Notes under the pieces: generated by a model
Told to the model about the DNA's origin: nothing
Databases searched by the model: none
The model's input: only the letters and a program-made list of their open reading frames with translations
In this document: positions 10,855 to 24,800 of the stretch, piece after piece
Position numbering within the stretch: position 1 is the first letter of the stretch
Layout of the letters: each line of letters starts with the position of its first letter
Assembly (NCBI RefSeq): GCF_026914185.1
Contig: NC_070571.1
Coordinates: 5,084,001 to 5,148,000 of the forward strand
DNA from: Puccinia triticina
Lineage: Eukaryota > Basidiomycota > Pucciniomycetes > Pucciniales > Pucciniaceae
Direction: 5' to 3'
DNA length: 64,000 nt
Translations under genes and position numbers: made by a program

Positions 10855-13800
10855 GAGCGACTCAGGAAAGTTCCGAGGGGAAGTATCATCGATCGATCCG
10901 ACATCTACTGCAAAGACTGAATCTGCACCCATCCTAAGCATTACCGAGACCTGAAAAAGAATTTTCCGGCGATTGGGTCCCGTTAACCTAAGTTGAACAA
11001 AGCTCGATGTTTGCGGGCAGACTTACTGGTAAGTTATCAATATAGCTAAATCGGCGATTTATATGAGAGTGATCAGTCCAGTATACCAAGCTTCGATGCA
11101 ATTCAATCGGGCTTTTTAACATACCCTCCATCAACCAACATGTCTCCATCATCACACAAAGGTGGTAAAAGCCCCGCCAACGACATCGAAGCTCTGATAT
11201 ACCTCCATGCATATCCTACCTCAACCACAAAATCAGTACGCTGCATGCTCGTTCTGTCATTGTAGACTCACCGGTGGTGTGTACTTCCATACGGGACCAA
11301 GTGATATTAGTCGTATTTGCCCAAAATGGCAACTAAAGGCACAAAGCCCAATGTATTCCTCAGTAAATCGTATACATGTGGTTTGATAGCGCTCTTCGGG
11401 AAAAAACCAACCCAAAAATCCTTCAAGGCAAAAGCAGGCAATATTAGTTAAAGATAAGCTGCAAATAATTTGCTTCGAAGGAACAAGAAATGCAAGTACC
11501 TCAATATGGTAATCATAAAATGATTTGTAAATACCCCGATTGAACTCATGGCCAGTAGTATATGCGACGACAGGATATGTCAAATCGGTCAATAATCGCC
11601 AATACGTAGCAATCCTGGCGCTAAAGGTCTTGGCTCTTCCCAGAGTAGAGATCAAGTCGGAGTTTCTTGCATATAAACCGCCAATAAAGGAACCGATCGA
11701 AGTGCCGCCAATCATATCAATCGGGATATTATTTTCTGTCAAGGCTTTGATGACTCCGATATGGCTGATCCCTCTCGCTCCGCCACCTCCCAAGACGACT
11801 GCGATCGATTTCCCGCATAGTCGTCTCGCTAGTCTTGCAAAGTCGTTGGTTGCCAACCCTCGTTTGATAATCTGGAATTCACTGGGCATCTGATAGCCTC
11901 GATATTTCGATAGTCGCGTCTGAACTCGTCTTTTCAGTTGTCTCAGCGCTGTCAGTGGGAGGAGCTCATCGAGATGATTGTTGTTCAAAGGCGTGGCGCC
12001 GGCCATTTCAACGTGATGGTGGGCGTGTAACCAAGGCCTGTTCTACAAATTTATCAAACCCAGAAGTGTCAATCTGCACAGTTGATGATTGCATGTTATT
12101 TGCTTGATTAATTTTTTGCTTACTTTGAGCCAAGGCCGCGTAGAACCTGCAGGCACATTGCGATCGGGGTGGAGAAGGACCAACTCCTTTCGAGCAGTTA
12201 TTTTCATACCACTCAAAAGTCGTTCGTATTCCCCAATTTCAGGCTGACTTCCTCCATCACAGACTACCATGATATAATCAGCCTTGTGTGCGATTGGCGC
12301 AAGAGAAAAGAAGTCAACACCCTTTGGAAATACACGACGAAGTTTGATCGAATATAAGCTAAAAGTAATAATTGATCCCACTCACTTGTCTGATGCACGT
12401 TTGGGTCCAAGGAGCGTTAACGGCTGTATCTGCCACGTATAGCACGATTCTAAACTTCTGCTCCAGTTCGGCAAGCCATCCCGTGAGTTTCAATTTCCCC
12501 AATCGACTAAACGCGTGTCGTCCGAGGACCGACAAAATAGCAGATTGGTCCAACATCTTCGTGCTTGCATTCATCTGGCTAAGTGCGGCTTTGAGTCTCG
12601 TCGCAAACTCGACGATCGGCACCTCCTTGGTATTGGGAATGATTGCGACGGTCTTTAGATTAAAGTTGCTCATCCCCAAATCACGTATCGAACCTCTTCC
12701 AGGTTCATCTGCCCCAGCAGTACCCGTCAGATTCTTGCTAACAGCGTAATCCGGCCCGTGGAATCGACTCTTGAGAGAGTTTGACTTGCTAGCGTCAACC
12801 TCACAGCGGACTCGAGACGCGATCAATCTCGAAACTTGAATGGTGATCGCGGGATGTCTGATTGAAATCGCATTGAACAAGGTCATGGGAATTCGAACCA
12901 ATTCGCTATCGCGAATTGCGTGCAATGTCGACTTTCGACTCGTGTTCGTAATGCAATCCAGCTCGCCAATACTTTCACCTTGTCCATACTCCGCTAAGAT
13001 TTCTACCCCGCCGTCATTTTGTTCAGAAATAGAACGTAATCGACCACCAATGACTATATATAAATTGTCGCTGCTATCTCCTTCGCGATATATGATCTAA
13101 AAAATGGACATGAATTTCATTGAAAACAGAGAGCACATCAGCCTCAACGGATGGTTTTTTTTGAAGCGGGCCTAGAGTTTTTCAATACAATGACTTACCT
13201 GACCAGCGTCGACGGCCATCCATTCCAACGCTGTGTCGATATGAAGAACTGGTAGGAAGCACGTAATAAGCATAAGACTCAGCACATCTGCCATGGATAA
13301 AAAAAGTTCAAACGGTGTATGAAAATGATTACAAACCCAAAGGGGACAATAAGCTGATCAATCTCTTGGCCAAGGTCAGCAATACAATTGGTCTCCGATC
13401 CATTATGCGCTCAAGGGCTTTAGCCGACAAGAACCCAACGTAAACATCAGTTTTGGCCCGAATATCAACATAACTAGGGAAGCCAGAGATCGAAGCGAGG
13501 TATCCGGCGATTCCGCCAGGCTTGATAGTGAACAATTTGGTTTGCTCTTTTTTGGGCTCAGTTTTTTGTTGAGCCTTTTGGTTGGAGGCCTTCGGTACAG
13601 CCGTCGATTTGCTCTGATTTCGAGTGGATTTGGTGGGCTTCGATTTTTGGGTTTTAGCATGGTCGCTGCTTAAACGGCTGAAATCGGTATCACCGGAGTC
13701 ATTTCTTCCTTTCGATCCTGGTCTTGTTTGTGGTTGGTGTCCTTTCTTGAATTCGGGTTTCTCAGAGCTTATGTTACTTTTGCTCATCTTGTCATGTTCA

Positions 13801-16167
13801 GGGGGCATGAACACATCGAGGAAGCCATCGATAACGAAGTACAAGCCCGCGTTCCGTTCGCCGGCTTTGACCAACGTACTATCTTTGGGGAAATACATGA
13901 TCTCGACCTCGTTTGGCAAATCTTCTTTCTCTTCTTCCTCGTCCAGCATTGCTGAGGAGGACGCCACGCTACTAGCGGTGTCCTGAAATTCATCTCGTCT
14001 TTCACGCGATGAATCTCCCAATGTCTTGAGATACGATAACGAACCTAATCCTGACCGAAATCCGGGTCGAAGAGCTGATTTACCACCGACACTACCCTGG
14101 AGCGATGGGTCAGGTGAGAATCCTGCTCTCGATGCACTGGAGAATGGAGTCGGGGACGAGGGATGCACGTGACTGGCTGAGCCTTTGTGAGACCCCCGGT
14201 TTTTGGAGGGTGGTTGCTGAACCAAACCAATCGATTTGGCGATGCTCTTCATCACCAGCTCTCGCAACGCAAGATCTTCATGCAAATGATTTGTCGTAGA
14301 GAGAGGCATCTGGAATGGAGCAGATAAATCGTGCGAAAGATTGCTATATCGGTGTCGAGACCTTCGCCTTGGATAGTGTTCGCCACTAGAATCTGGACTC
14401 CAAGCGCCATGGTGGGGTGTAGATCTGGAAATGTCTACATACAGGTCACTCCATGATTGCTGAGGTTCATTTTTGGCCGCGCTCTGTTTGAAAAACTCAT
14501 TCATTGAGGAACGGGAGGCTGAATTCACGTTGTATTCTGAGTTAATGTGACCCCCAGCTTTAACGTAGGGTTCGTCGGCCAGCTTGCTACTCGGCATGAA
14601 CCGGTGTCGTAGTCGAATCATCCCACCATCTTCATAAAATGATGGAGGAAGTGGATAACACGCAATTTCGTTGAACGCTTTTTCGGTTCGTAGTAGCTCT
14701 TTGGTCAGTCCCAAGTACCGATGGGACGTTAAAAAAGTTACTCGCTGGAGACGGGCCAGGATGACCTGGACAATGTGCGCTACAGCGTTAGGAAATTTCC
14801 ATGTCAATCGTTTGAATGCTTCCGAAGGTATGACGGCCAAAGTGGTATCTTTGGTAGCTCTAGCTATAGTCGCTTCTTTGGGTTGAGCATTCTCGAAAAT
14901 GTCATCACGGATATGCCTGGGGTAGGGTTCACGCGACTTCTTGGGGGTTGGATCTGTGGCATAGGGACTTCCATGGTGCTGCGGAAGTGGGCTGAAGCTA
15001 GCATAGCGATCGTTTCTGCGGTCGAACCCGTGATCGCAGTTTCTGTCTGGCAATTGATTACCAGTCTCGGGCGCTGGAGGAAATTGTGAAGCGTCTTTCC
15101 TAGAGCCTTGGTGTGAGGCAAGACGATTGGGCGATTGTCGAGTGGCGGTTTTTGAAGTGTAAGTACTTCTCCGACTGGTCTCCACGGACTGTCCATCATC
15201 ATCTGTATCAGCGCCATCCTCATTATTATCTTTATTCCAATCAGGAAATTTTCTTTGGTCGTCACGGGCCGACTCAATGGAGTTGATAGCCTGCTGGTCT
15301 CCGTGATTTTTTTCGATTTCCGAGGGTAAAGATGTGGCGGGTGGAACCGGTGTGCTTGAGGTAGTCGGCAGATGATGCGATCCATGGGACTGCTTTGGGG
15401 AGCTGTCGACAAAATGCGGCGAAAATGGTTCATCGGTCTGGCTTTCATCTTCTTCGTATCTTAACTTTACGCCCTCGGTCAACAAGCTGAGGATAGTAAA
15501 AAGACTGCTGAGTGTACCACCGGATTCGACAACATTCAAGAGTTGAAAACCATTGTCATCTTCATTATCATACGCCAGTCGATCGTTGTATGCGTCGCCG
15601 GCTGGTGAGCCAGGGTTCTGGCCTGGACGGGCTCGATCAGAAGTTTGAGCAAAGACTTGGACAGATCCGCTGTTGTTGTTTTTTTGTGCGGGGCGACCTC
15701 AACATCAGTATAAGGAGCAATGCGAGTCATATTTTTTTTAAAAAAAAACTCAACTCTACAACAATATAAAACGATTTATCCTCATCTAAGCTTAACGTAT
15801 CACCTGCCAATAACCGACGTGTTTGGAGATGTCGAGCCAACTCATGAAAAACGGGTTTCTCCAAGAACCCGAAAACTCTGATCGCGCTGAGAAACTCGTC
15901 GAGATAATTATTGAAATGGTCATGATTGCTGAAGAGATGCTTGGAATTCAGGAGTAGGTTGGGGTTCAAATCACGGAATGCAGCTTGGTTCTTGAATGTC
16001 TTTGTAAGTTGAGGTGTCTTCGGAAGGAACGAATACTTGTTGAGAACCTTGAGCTTGTACGTCCACGATGAGATGAATGCTAGAAGGGTAATAAGGATCA
16101 AGACCTTTTGGAAGTTGATTTGAAACGAAACGAAACCTGAAAACCAGTGCAATATGACATCTACCAT
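10094..16167 (-). CDS. NTE1: NTE1-type lysophospholipase (patatin-like, cyclic-nucleotide-binding repeats)
   Basis: Neuropathy-target-esterase family enzyme that deacylates (lyso)phosphatidylcholine at the ER membrane. Fourteen exons (complement): 15755-16167, 13337-15669, 13199-13248, 12386-13096, 12124-12282, 11500-12042, 11412-11420, 11272-11332, 11125-11215, 11027-11045, 10762-10950, 10676-10707, 10479-10545, 10094-10354. All introns are GT-AG and the sum is 1645 codons plus stop, with no frame break. An N-terminal hydrophobic helix (about residues 20-36) precedes three cNMP-binding-like segments (about 95-160, 750-915, 915-1060), separated by a long polar, Ser/Pro-rich linker. The patatin domain shows the oxyanion loop GGGGARG (about 1307), the nucleophile motif GTSIG (Ser about 1337) and the dyad Asp in VDGG (about 1455). 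The first ATG with a membrane helix was taken as start. Exon 7 is only 9 nt and exon 10 is 19 nt. Confidence 0.95.
11412..11420 (-). other. 9-nt micro-exon (NTE1 exon 7)
   Basis: Encodes D-F-W between flanking AG and GT dinucleotides. It keeps the frame and supplies three residues at the position where NTE family members carry an (I/D)-E-D-x-W-type stretch. Skipping it also keeps frame but deletes these residues. Confidence 0.75.
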
Positions 16168-18378
16168 TCCGATCGATGGATGCTTGACTTTTGGGCTGCA
16201 AGGTTGCTTTCACTCCGATCCTCGACTGTTCCAACTTCCAACCGGCCCGGCGAGAAACTTAACAGGGAGAATAAATATTTAAATTGTACAGTTTGTATGG
16301 GTTTCTTCAACCCCTTAAAACCTGACCCCCATTCCCATCGGGTCATCCTTGGCCTTTTAACCCCTAGCCCCTAGCCCCCCAACCTTCCCAGAGGGGGCTG
16401 CTCAAATCTACATAGTTGATTGCAAAAGGCACCAGCAATTCTACCAAAATATATATACGTACTCCGCTTCCCTTCAGCTCTTGGTGTGAAAAGTCTCAGT
16501 GCCCAAAGGGCATGTGTGGGGCCCTTTGGGAACAGTGTAAAAATTGGAAAGACAAAAGATCCAGCCAAAGTTCATTGGAATATTGGAATCTCACAGGCCA
16601 AATACTGGGACATTATTGGAGGTTGCACTTTGAGCAAGGGTGCTTTACGCCAGCCCAGGTTGTACCAGGGCCTCCAATGGGGGACTTGTGTGCTGGTTGG
16701 GTGAGTCAGACTTGACTTGGGCTTGGCTTCCCATCAAGCCAACATCTGTTTCAGGAATTGGCCCGCTCACCACAAACAGTGTCTGTGGGTAAACCGTGCT
16801 GGTGGCACCCTGGCCAACTGTTGGAATTTCACTTGTCTTTGCTCTGCCAACGGGCCAATGAGTTTGCATTTACAACAGTTTCAAAGGCAAAACTGGTCTG
16901 CTAAGCTAAAATAATGGTAGCATGCGCTATCTGCCATTTTATTGTTGCATAGTGCCTCACCTGGCACAATGCTGTTGGCCATAGCGCTGCTAAGGGCCGC
17001 TATGCTATGCTCAAGTGCTCTAACAGTGCTCTTCTATTTTTTTTAATAGTTAAATGGTACTGCTAATTCAAAGAGCGCTGATAGAGGCCCCTTTATTTCC
17101 AGGGAATAGTATCAGGCAATCACTGACTGCTATGTAAAAGCACTGCAGTAGTAATGTAGCTCCACTATGCTCCATTCAGATACTGGCCAAAATTATTTTA
17201 GCTGCTATGAGACTCCATCTGTCCTAGGCAGAGGCAGTTGGGAGAGGGGAAGAGATGCTGTTTAAGCTGCCCTCAGTTGTGGTCCAGATGATGAGCTTGG
17301 AAATATCAGAAATATAGCTGTGGAGGGGTTGGATTTTGAGAGGAAAATAAAAGTTGGATACTTGGCGATGTGTTGGTTCTGTTGTTGAGGATCACAATCA
17401 AGCTATGAAGCAGAACAGACTCCACCAGACTCAGGAACTCAGAACTGAAAATGATCACAACTATGATGGTTCTTCCTTGGATCAGAAATTCCCACACCAT
17501 CCAATCCTGCAAGTGCAGAGCGGTGTGGTGATTTATATGGACCTGTGTTGATGTAATGTCCACTCGGCAATAGCACAGGCGGGAATGTACGCGCTGCTGA
17601 GTTCACCGCGCATTTGTTGACATAAGCACTGAGGGTGGCGTCAGAAAGCACAATCAAAAACATATGGAAAGCTGCATGCACAGAAAGAATGGAGCGGGAC
17701 AGCTCATAGGAGGTTGGACTAGAGCAGAGTGCAAGAGCTGGACTGCAGCATAACACAGGCGTGAACGGGATAGCAGCAGCGCAGAAGCAGGTGAGCATGG
17801 GAAGCTGAAGCAGTTTCCACCAGCAGGTGGAGCTGGTGAGAGACTGACTGTTGGGGGCTAAACAGAGGATGTGGGAGGTCAAGCATCAGAGAGGAGCAGA
17901 GCCTCAGAGTGTAGCATGTAGATGTTGGACTAGGGCCAAATTGCGTGGGAACAGAATCAGACAAGCATGGGGGGAAGGAGGAAAAAGGTAGCTATGGGGT
18001 GGTGTTTAGACTGGTACAAGCGGCAGAATGCAAGAATTGGCACAGGACTACTGGACCGCACTCAAGAGGTTTTGGGATTGGGATCTTGAGATCTGCCTCC
18101 TCCTCTTCCAAGATATTCAAGGTTTGGGACTCTGCCTCCGCCAATTCAGGTTCAGTTTCATCACATTTCTTTGGTGGATATGTTTCTTTTGGTTCTCTTT
18201 CCAGTTATGTTTTCCATTTTTTACTTCTCTTTTCTCTTTTCTGTGGATTGCCTCTGCTTTGGGAGTTGCGCTCTTGGCTGTTTTTTGGTTGCAGGCTGTT
18301 GTGCAGTTGTTGTTTGGTTGTTCTGGTTGTTTTCCAACAGTTGTTGTTGTCATAGCAGTGGATGTGCATCAGAAACAA
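16168..18378. other. Gene-free repeat-rich stretch
   Basis: No recognisable gene. It contains a C-rich patch (about 16360-16395), a TAGCG-type patch (about 16915-17060) and scattered short ORFs without family resemblance. 16168-16300 is the probable NTE1 promoter side. Confidence 0.5.
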
Positions 18379-21300
18379 GGGTCAGGCGCACACTGCTTAT
18401 CTTAGCCTGTAGTTCAATCTCCGCTTGAGCTTGGACAAGTTCCCCCACACAATTTCCATCCTGATACCAGGAGGATACCATCATTTTTCTGAGCATTATT
18501 GATCCTGATCCTTATTCCCTGGGTTTGGCCAAGCCTTTGAGCTTATTGGCTTATTCTGTTTTGCACATCCGACCTTCAATCCTGCCATGTTCATAGTTGG
18601 ACCTTGTGCATCCCTTCTCCTCCTCTCAGTCTCCGCACCTTTTGTTTGACCTTATTCCCCCAATTCTCATCCCTACACCTCTGCCAAGGGTATACACTCC
18701 CTCTGTCATGTCAAAAAAATCCACCCTCACCCCACTACCATTGTTTTGATCCTTTTTCTGCTTGAGATTTTACGGACCACCATAAGGGAAACTCTATAGC
18801 ACTTTTGCCTCACCAGAATGCCTATGGTCTGGGACCGTGTGAGCTCCATAATTTTTTTCTCTTCTCACTTACTAATCCTCATTTGACTTACAACTAGAGA
18901 TTGCCAAGTGGAACTGGGTACCCATGGCGGGTGTGGGTACCCCGTACCTGTGGGGATTTTGAGCATATTCAGATACCCAGACTTGGACCCACCACTAGTG
19001 GGTTCCAAACTGATACAAGGGCCTGGTTACTCTGTGCTAGTGGTCGGGTCTACATACCCCATCACCAACAATATTAATATCAACAGAATTTGGAGGACTT
19101 ACAACGGGGCCCTCTGGGAGGCAAAAGTTTTTCTGGAGACAACCTTTTGCCGCGGGTACCTGTACAGGTACTAGAGATGGCCATTTGGACCCGGGTATGG
19201 GTACTGCCTGCAAATTTGAATATTTGAATATATTTAGACACCTGGGCCCGGACACGGCACCCGCCAACAGGTACCAGCAGTACTTGAGGCGGGTACCACC
19301 ACTATATTTTGAAAGTGACCGGTCATTGCCAATTGAGTGGGGTATACACACCACTCTTGATGACCGTAAATCAAGTGGAGTACACACCCCTCTCAACGAC
19401 TGCACATTGAGCGGGGTACACATCCATGATCCCACTTGATGATCAGCCATTGAGTGGGATGGGCACCCCACCCAATGATCAGCCATCAAGTGGGGGTAAT
19501 GTAGGCCAGTCACCAAGTGGAGTACACATCCCGTGCAATGGCCGGTGTGGTAATTTATATCGGCAAGCAGCGTATAATGTCCTCTCACCGCAGCACATGA
19601 GGGAATGCAGTGGGGCTGCTGAGCAAATTCTCAGTCTACATATCTAAAAAACAAGACAATAAGTATGCGTGCTTATGCATCTCATATGTAGGCTGAGGGA
19701 AAACCTTGAATGTACTGCTACAAAAGCACGTGGAAATTTGGCAAACAGGCAAGCGGCGGGACCAGAGACTCAAATGGGGACAAGGGGACTGGGGTTTGAG
19801 CCACGCTCCGGACACGCGGACTTAGCGGAATGGTTGGAGTAGGACTTCTTCTGGACTCTTGGAAGGACTGAATAATGTGGACTGGCACCAGGTGAACTGG
19901 GGCAGTGGAAGTGGACGGCATCAAAGCAGATGATGTTGGGGCGGAAGCGCCAGGTAGAGACTGGGGTTGGAGGCTAGTCAGAGGGTGTGGGAGAACAGGC
20001 GTTGGAGAGGTACTAGGCTGAGAAGTGATGCATGCGGAGTTTGGAGAGTGCGGGAGAGGAAGGACACGGGCAACGTCAGCTGGGAGCGTAGTTATGCGGG
20101 TGGAGGGAGTGGAGGAATAGGGAATTTTTGGGGGCTTTTCTCTCACTTCTTCCTCTATCATTCTATATAATACTCACTTTACGGTATTACTGTAGTTACT
20201 GCTATTTGGAATGCAATTTTTGTGTATTGCTATACTACAGAGAGTTTTTTACCACCCAAATTCTTACTTGTGGAGTTTTGCTGTGTGCAAGCGGAGCGGC
20301 TGAATCTTACGCAGACTAGACGGATCATATTAGACTCATAGCAGAGTGCTGAAGAGATTTGTGCATTGCGGAAAACCAGCGCCAGTAACCAATATACAAA
20401 CCCAGAGTGATATAGAAAAGAGGCAGAGCGCCACTTCTTATCAGGCAAAACACTTTTATTTTGACACTGGCCATAATGATCACCCCACTCAATGTCTGGT
20501 CATCAAGTGGGATGTTGGGGTGTGTACTTTGCTCAACAATGGCCGGTCATCAAGGGTGTGTACCCCACTCTGTGACTGGTCATTAAGCAGGGTATGTACG
20601 GTGTACACCATTGGGGGCCGGTGATTGAGTGGGATGTGTATCCCGCTTGATGTCCGGTCATTGAGTAGGATGTGTATCCCGCTCAATTTCTGGTGATTGA
20701 GTGGGATCATGGATGTGTACACCGCTCAATGTGCGGTCATCAAGAGGGGTGTGTACTCTGCTTGATGTATGGTCATCAAGAGGGGTGTGTACTCCACTTG
20801 ATGTACGGTCATTGAGAGCGGTGTGTATACCCCACTTGATTGGCAATGACTGGTCACTTTCAAAATATAATGGCGGTACCCACCTCAAGTACCGCCAGTA
20901 CCTGTTGGCGGGTTCTGTGTGTGGGCCTGGGCGTCCAAATATAGACAAATTTGCAGGTGGTACCTGTACCTGGGTCCAAATGGCCATCTCCAGTACCTTT
21001 CCAGGTACCCGCGGCAAAAGTTTGTCACCAGAAAACCTTTTGCCTTCCACTAGAGGGCCCCGTCACCTGGGTAAGTCCTCCAAATTTTGTTGATAGAAAT
21101 ATTGTTGGTGATGGGGTAGACCCAAACACTAGCACAGCGTCACCAGGCCCTTTTATCAGTTTGGAACCCACTAGTGGTGGGTACCTGTATTACCGCCACG
21201 GGTGCTGGGTCCAATTCCAAGTATCTGGATATGCTCAAAATCACTACAGGTACAGGGTACCCATACCTGCCATGGGTACCCGGGTCCACTTGACAATCTC

Positions 21301-21805
21301 TAGTTGTAAGTACAATTACAAGTAGTGAATAAAAGGTTATGGAGCTCCTACGGTGTCAGGCATAGGCAGTCTGGTGAGGAAAAAGTGCTATAGAGATTCC
21401 CTTGTGGTGGTTTGTAAAATATCAAGCGGAAAAAGGATCGAAGAAATGGTAGCGGGGTGAGGGTGGATTTGTTTGACATGACAGAGGGAGTGGACACCCT
21501 TGGCAGAGGTGTAGAGATGAGAATCAGGGAGATAAGGTCCAAAAAACAGTGCAAAGAGGAAGCTGAGAAGGTATGCACAAGGTTCAACTATGAAGATGGT
21601 GGGATCAGAGGTCGGAGATGCGGAATGAAATCAGGGAATAGGCTCAATGGCTTGGCAGAACTCAGGAAATCAGGATCAGGAGCAATAATGCTCAAAAGAA
21701 TGATGGTATCTTCCCTGGATCAGGATGGAAATTGCATGGGGGACCTTGTCCAAACTCAGGCAGAGCTGGAACTACAGTCTAAGATAAGTGGTGTGTGCCT
21801 GACCC
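18379..21805. mobile_element. 3.4-kb giant inverted repeat (foldback element)
   Basis: Left arm about 18379-19440 and right arm about 20700-21805 are diverged reverse complements over more than 1 kb. The outer ends read GGGTCAGGCGCACAC and ...GTGTGTGCCTGACCC. Matching landmarks are the 'ctagagattgccaagtgg' start at 18893 with 'ccacttgacaatctctag' at 21287-21304, and the GGGTACC-rich and TGACCGGTCA segments. An inner pair of similar ends (19171 and 20997, 'agatggccatttgg' type) indicates nesting or a composite origin. The loop (about 19440-20700) holds no recognisable transposase. No target-site duplication was found. Confidence 0.75.
19718..20161 (-). CDS. Pro/Ser/Thr-rich ORF in the loop, doubtful
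   Basis: 147-codon open frame, low complexity in P, S, T and V, with no domain. It sits in the unique loop of the giant inverted repeat. It may be a gag-like leftover or chance. Confidence 0.15.
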   Translation of the reverse strand: MIEEEVREKPPKIPYSSTPSTRITTLPADVARVLPLPHSPNSACITSQPSTSPTPVLPHPLTSLQPQSLPGASAPTSSALMPSTSTAPVHLVPVHIIQSFQESRRSPTPTIPLSPRVRSVAQTPVPLSPFESLVPPLACLPNFHVLL

Positions 21806-24800
21806 GTGTGTCTTGATGACAGGGCATCAAGAGGGGTGTTTACCCCAATTGATGACCTGCCATCAAGTGGGATGTGGTCCTGGTGGGTGTTGATGGCTGG
21901 CCATCAAGCTCACTGGAGTGCACACCTGCACCTGAAAATGGCGGGTACCTGGTGATTTTTCATCTCAAATTGCATACCCAGACCCATACCCAACACCTGC
22001 GGATGGCTACCTGTGTGGCAGTGGCGGGTACCCAACAAATGGTGACAGGTACTGTACTGCCCGGTGTGGTATGCTTTATGGTTACCCATCTAAGCCCATG
22101 TCAAAATTTTCTTCTTTCTCACATGTTGACTTACAAATCAACCAATACTGCAACACCACTTGATTCTAAGGTCAAAAATACCCAGTTCACCATGCACAGT
22201 ACACCTTAAACCCCTCTGGATCAGATTTTACAACCCCCTAAAGACACATGGTCCAGTTGAATACACACTAAAGATGGCAATTAGGACCTGGGTACCCGGA
22301 CTGCTGACCTTTTTTCTCAAATCAGATACCTGTACCCAATGGTGAAACAGATATGATGCACACATTGATATTGGGCCATATCACATCAAAAATACCACCC
22401 AATAATGTGTATCAAATCACATTGTCTTGGAAGGCCAATACAGGCTTTTTGTTGGATGTGCATTGGTTTCACCAGTGGGATGCTAATAGATGTGATAGTA
22501 TACCAATATTTATTGGTCTAGATGTGCATATATTGGTTGCATCACATCAAATCATCTCTACAATTGGAAAATCTGATGCATTGCCCCAATGAGGTACCCA
22601 ATGTCTGAATTTCTGCATTGTGTCTTGGGACCCCCTAAGTACAACATCCCTGTTTGTGAATAGGTAGAAAATGAAAAGTTTATTTGGGTTTTAATCATGA
22701 AAATGATGTTTGCAAATAGGAAAAGAAAAAGCTTATTTTGAGAACAGACTTGTACTGCTGCTGGATAGCTGAGTACAGCATGTGGATATCCCTCAAAACC
22801 ACCCATCTGGATGGTAAAAGACTGGCAATGATTGGATGTAGGATAAACCAATGGCTATCATAGACAAGAGCCAAAAAGGGCCTTGGCACACCATATTGCA
22901 AACAGTTGTGAAACCTAATGAAGATCAAAAGGTGAGCTTTTTTCTGCATCTTGTTGTTTCAAAAGAGAAAAATCACATTTTTGGGATTCATAATTTCATA
23001 TCCCCAGTCCCCTTGATTCCAAGAATTGCAAGCAATTGAGTTTTTCTCTTTTTGTTTTGTTTCCAGAGGCATTTTTCAGCATGCTTGATCAATTTGCTTC
23101 AAGAAGAGTTGGATTTAAGGCGGTTGATCTTGATTCCACATCTGGAATTGGATTTGAGCAGGGAGTTCAAGGATTTCAACACCCAAGAGTGATTACAGCT
23201 TTGTTTTGCTTGTATATGCAATCATTTGGCGGCCATGCTTGTCTATTTGATTAGTTAGCTCTGGTGCCAAGTAAATTTTATAGCTTAAACTGATGGTGTT
23301 TGCAGCAATCTTCTGGGCTTTTTCTGAAATCCAATGAAGTGAAAGTAAAAGAAGTGTGTTGATTGATGAAGTAAGCAATTACTAACCTAGCTCCTCCTGA
23401 TTAGTCAGTGTGGTTCCTGATGGAGGCTCAGCCGTGGCCAGTTTGCTAGCAGGGTGTTTGCTTTGATTGGGCTCAGTTTTATTCTGAGTAGATCTGTTAG
23501 ATTGAGCTTGCCTCTGCCTGCCATCTGGCTCTCACATCTACTCACCTGTCACAGTCATTGATTACACATACATATCACAGTCATACTTAGTTTCACCAAC
23601 CTTTCACAAGTTTACCAGTCCCCTGTTCCAATCCTGGTTGAATCATAGCTTCCAAACCTTGAACTTCTCCTTTTCACTTTATATAGCCTCAACTCAAGGA
23701 CACACACCTGAATGTAGCCTAAACAATCATAAATGAATATGATTTTCAATTTGCACAAATGGCTAAAAAATGTTATGTAGAACTCAAAAAAACATAGGTA
23801 GGTAATTGGATGAGTGAATTTTGCTGCTGGAACAGCATCACCACAGCCTGCCCATCAGCAGTAGCCTCCCGGGCAAGCAGGCACAAAGTTTAACTGCTGG
23901 AACAGACTGGTGTGGTGGTCTATCTTGTGGCCAGCTAGTCAGGAACATTGCTGCCGCCAGCAAGATCATAAATACTCAAGCTTCACTCTCACTCTTCAAG
24001 CCTCAAGAATTCACCCTCAAGACATCAAGATCCTCAAGATTCATAGTTCAGAGTTCCTTCCCCTTCCCTGCTCATTCCTCCAACTCCCCCCTTCTTAAGA
24101 TTCTTTTCCCCATTCCCTCATGCCACTTCTCCTTCCAATTAACTCTTTTCCCATTTCCCTTCTCTCTCAGTTCCCCAGCTTCTTCATATTTCTTGGTCCT
24201 AACACAGCATCTGCTGTGGGTTTATTCCTTGATTTGATGTGGTTTTCCTCTTTTGTCCTGAGTTTTTCTTTCTGTCTTTTCTTTCCTTTCCTTTCTTTCT
24301 CTTTTTCTGTTACTCCCAGCTTCTGATTGGTTTCTGCTTGTCTCATCTCATTGTGCTTCATCCTTTCTTCAGTGTCTTGTGGTCTTTTCTTTGTTTCTCT
24401 GCTTCTTTCTGTTGTTTTGTGTATGTGTGCGCGTGTAGCGCGCGGAGGAGATGATGAAATTCATGTGACAGGTCGCCTCCCTGAGTCCAAGTTCGCCGAA
24501 CTTGGATGATGGGAGGGGGATGGCATTCTGATCCACAGAATACGGTCCATCACGGGGAGTTTATTGATCAGATCATCAGAGTTGAAAAACTCCGGATCAC
24601 CTTCATCAGTTATCATCATCTAGTTCCACATCAGTCTTTTGCCTTTTTATTAAGAAAACTCCGCATCCTTCTTCCAAAAAGAAAAAAAAAAAAAACCGCC
24701 GCCGAGGATCCAAACCCCGGCGAACATCTCAAAACCACCCCCAAACCACAAGCTATCCCGATTCCTTTCAGCGCTCATCTCTACGGACCACCACCCCGAG

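Noticed and set aside
13624..15089. Plus-strand open frames of 104-120 codons
   Set aside because: Shadows of the long second exon of NTE1 on the opposite strand.
22945..23254. Possible protein fragment (S-M-L-D-Q-F-A-S-R-R...)
   Set aside because: Short, isolated and without recognisable family; not enough to call a gene.
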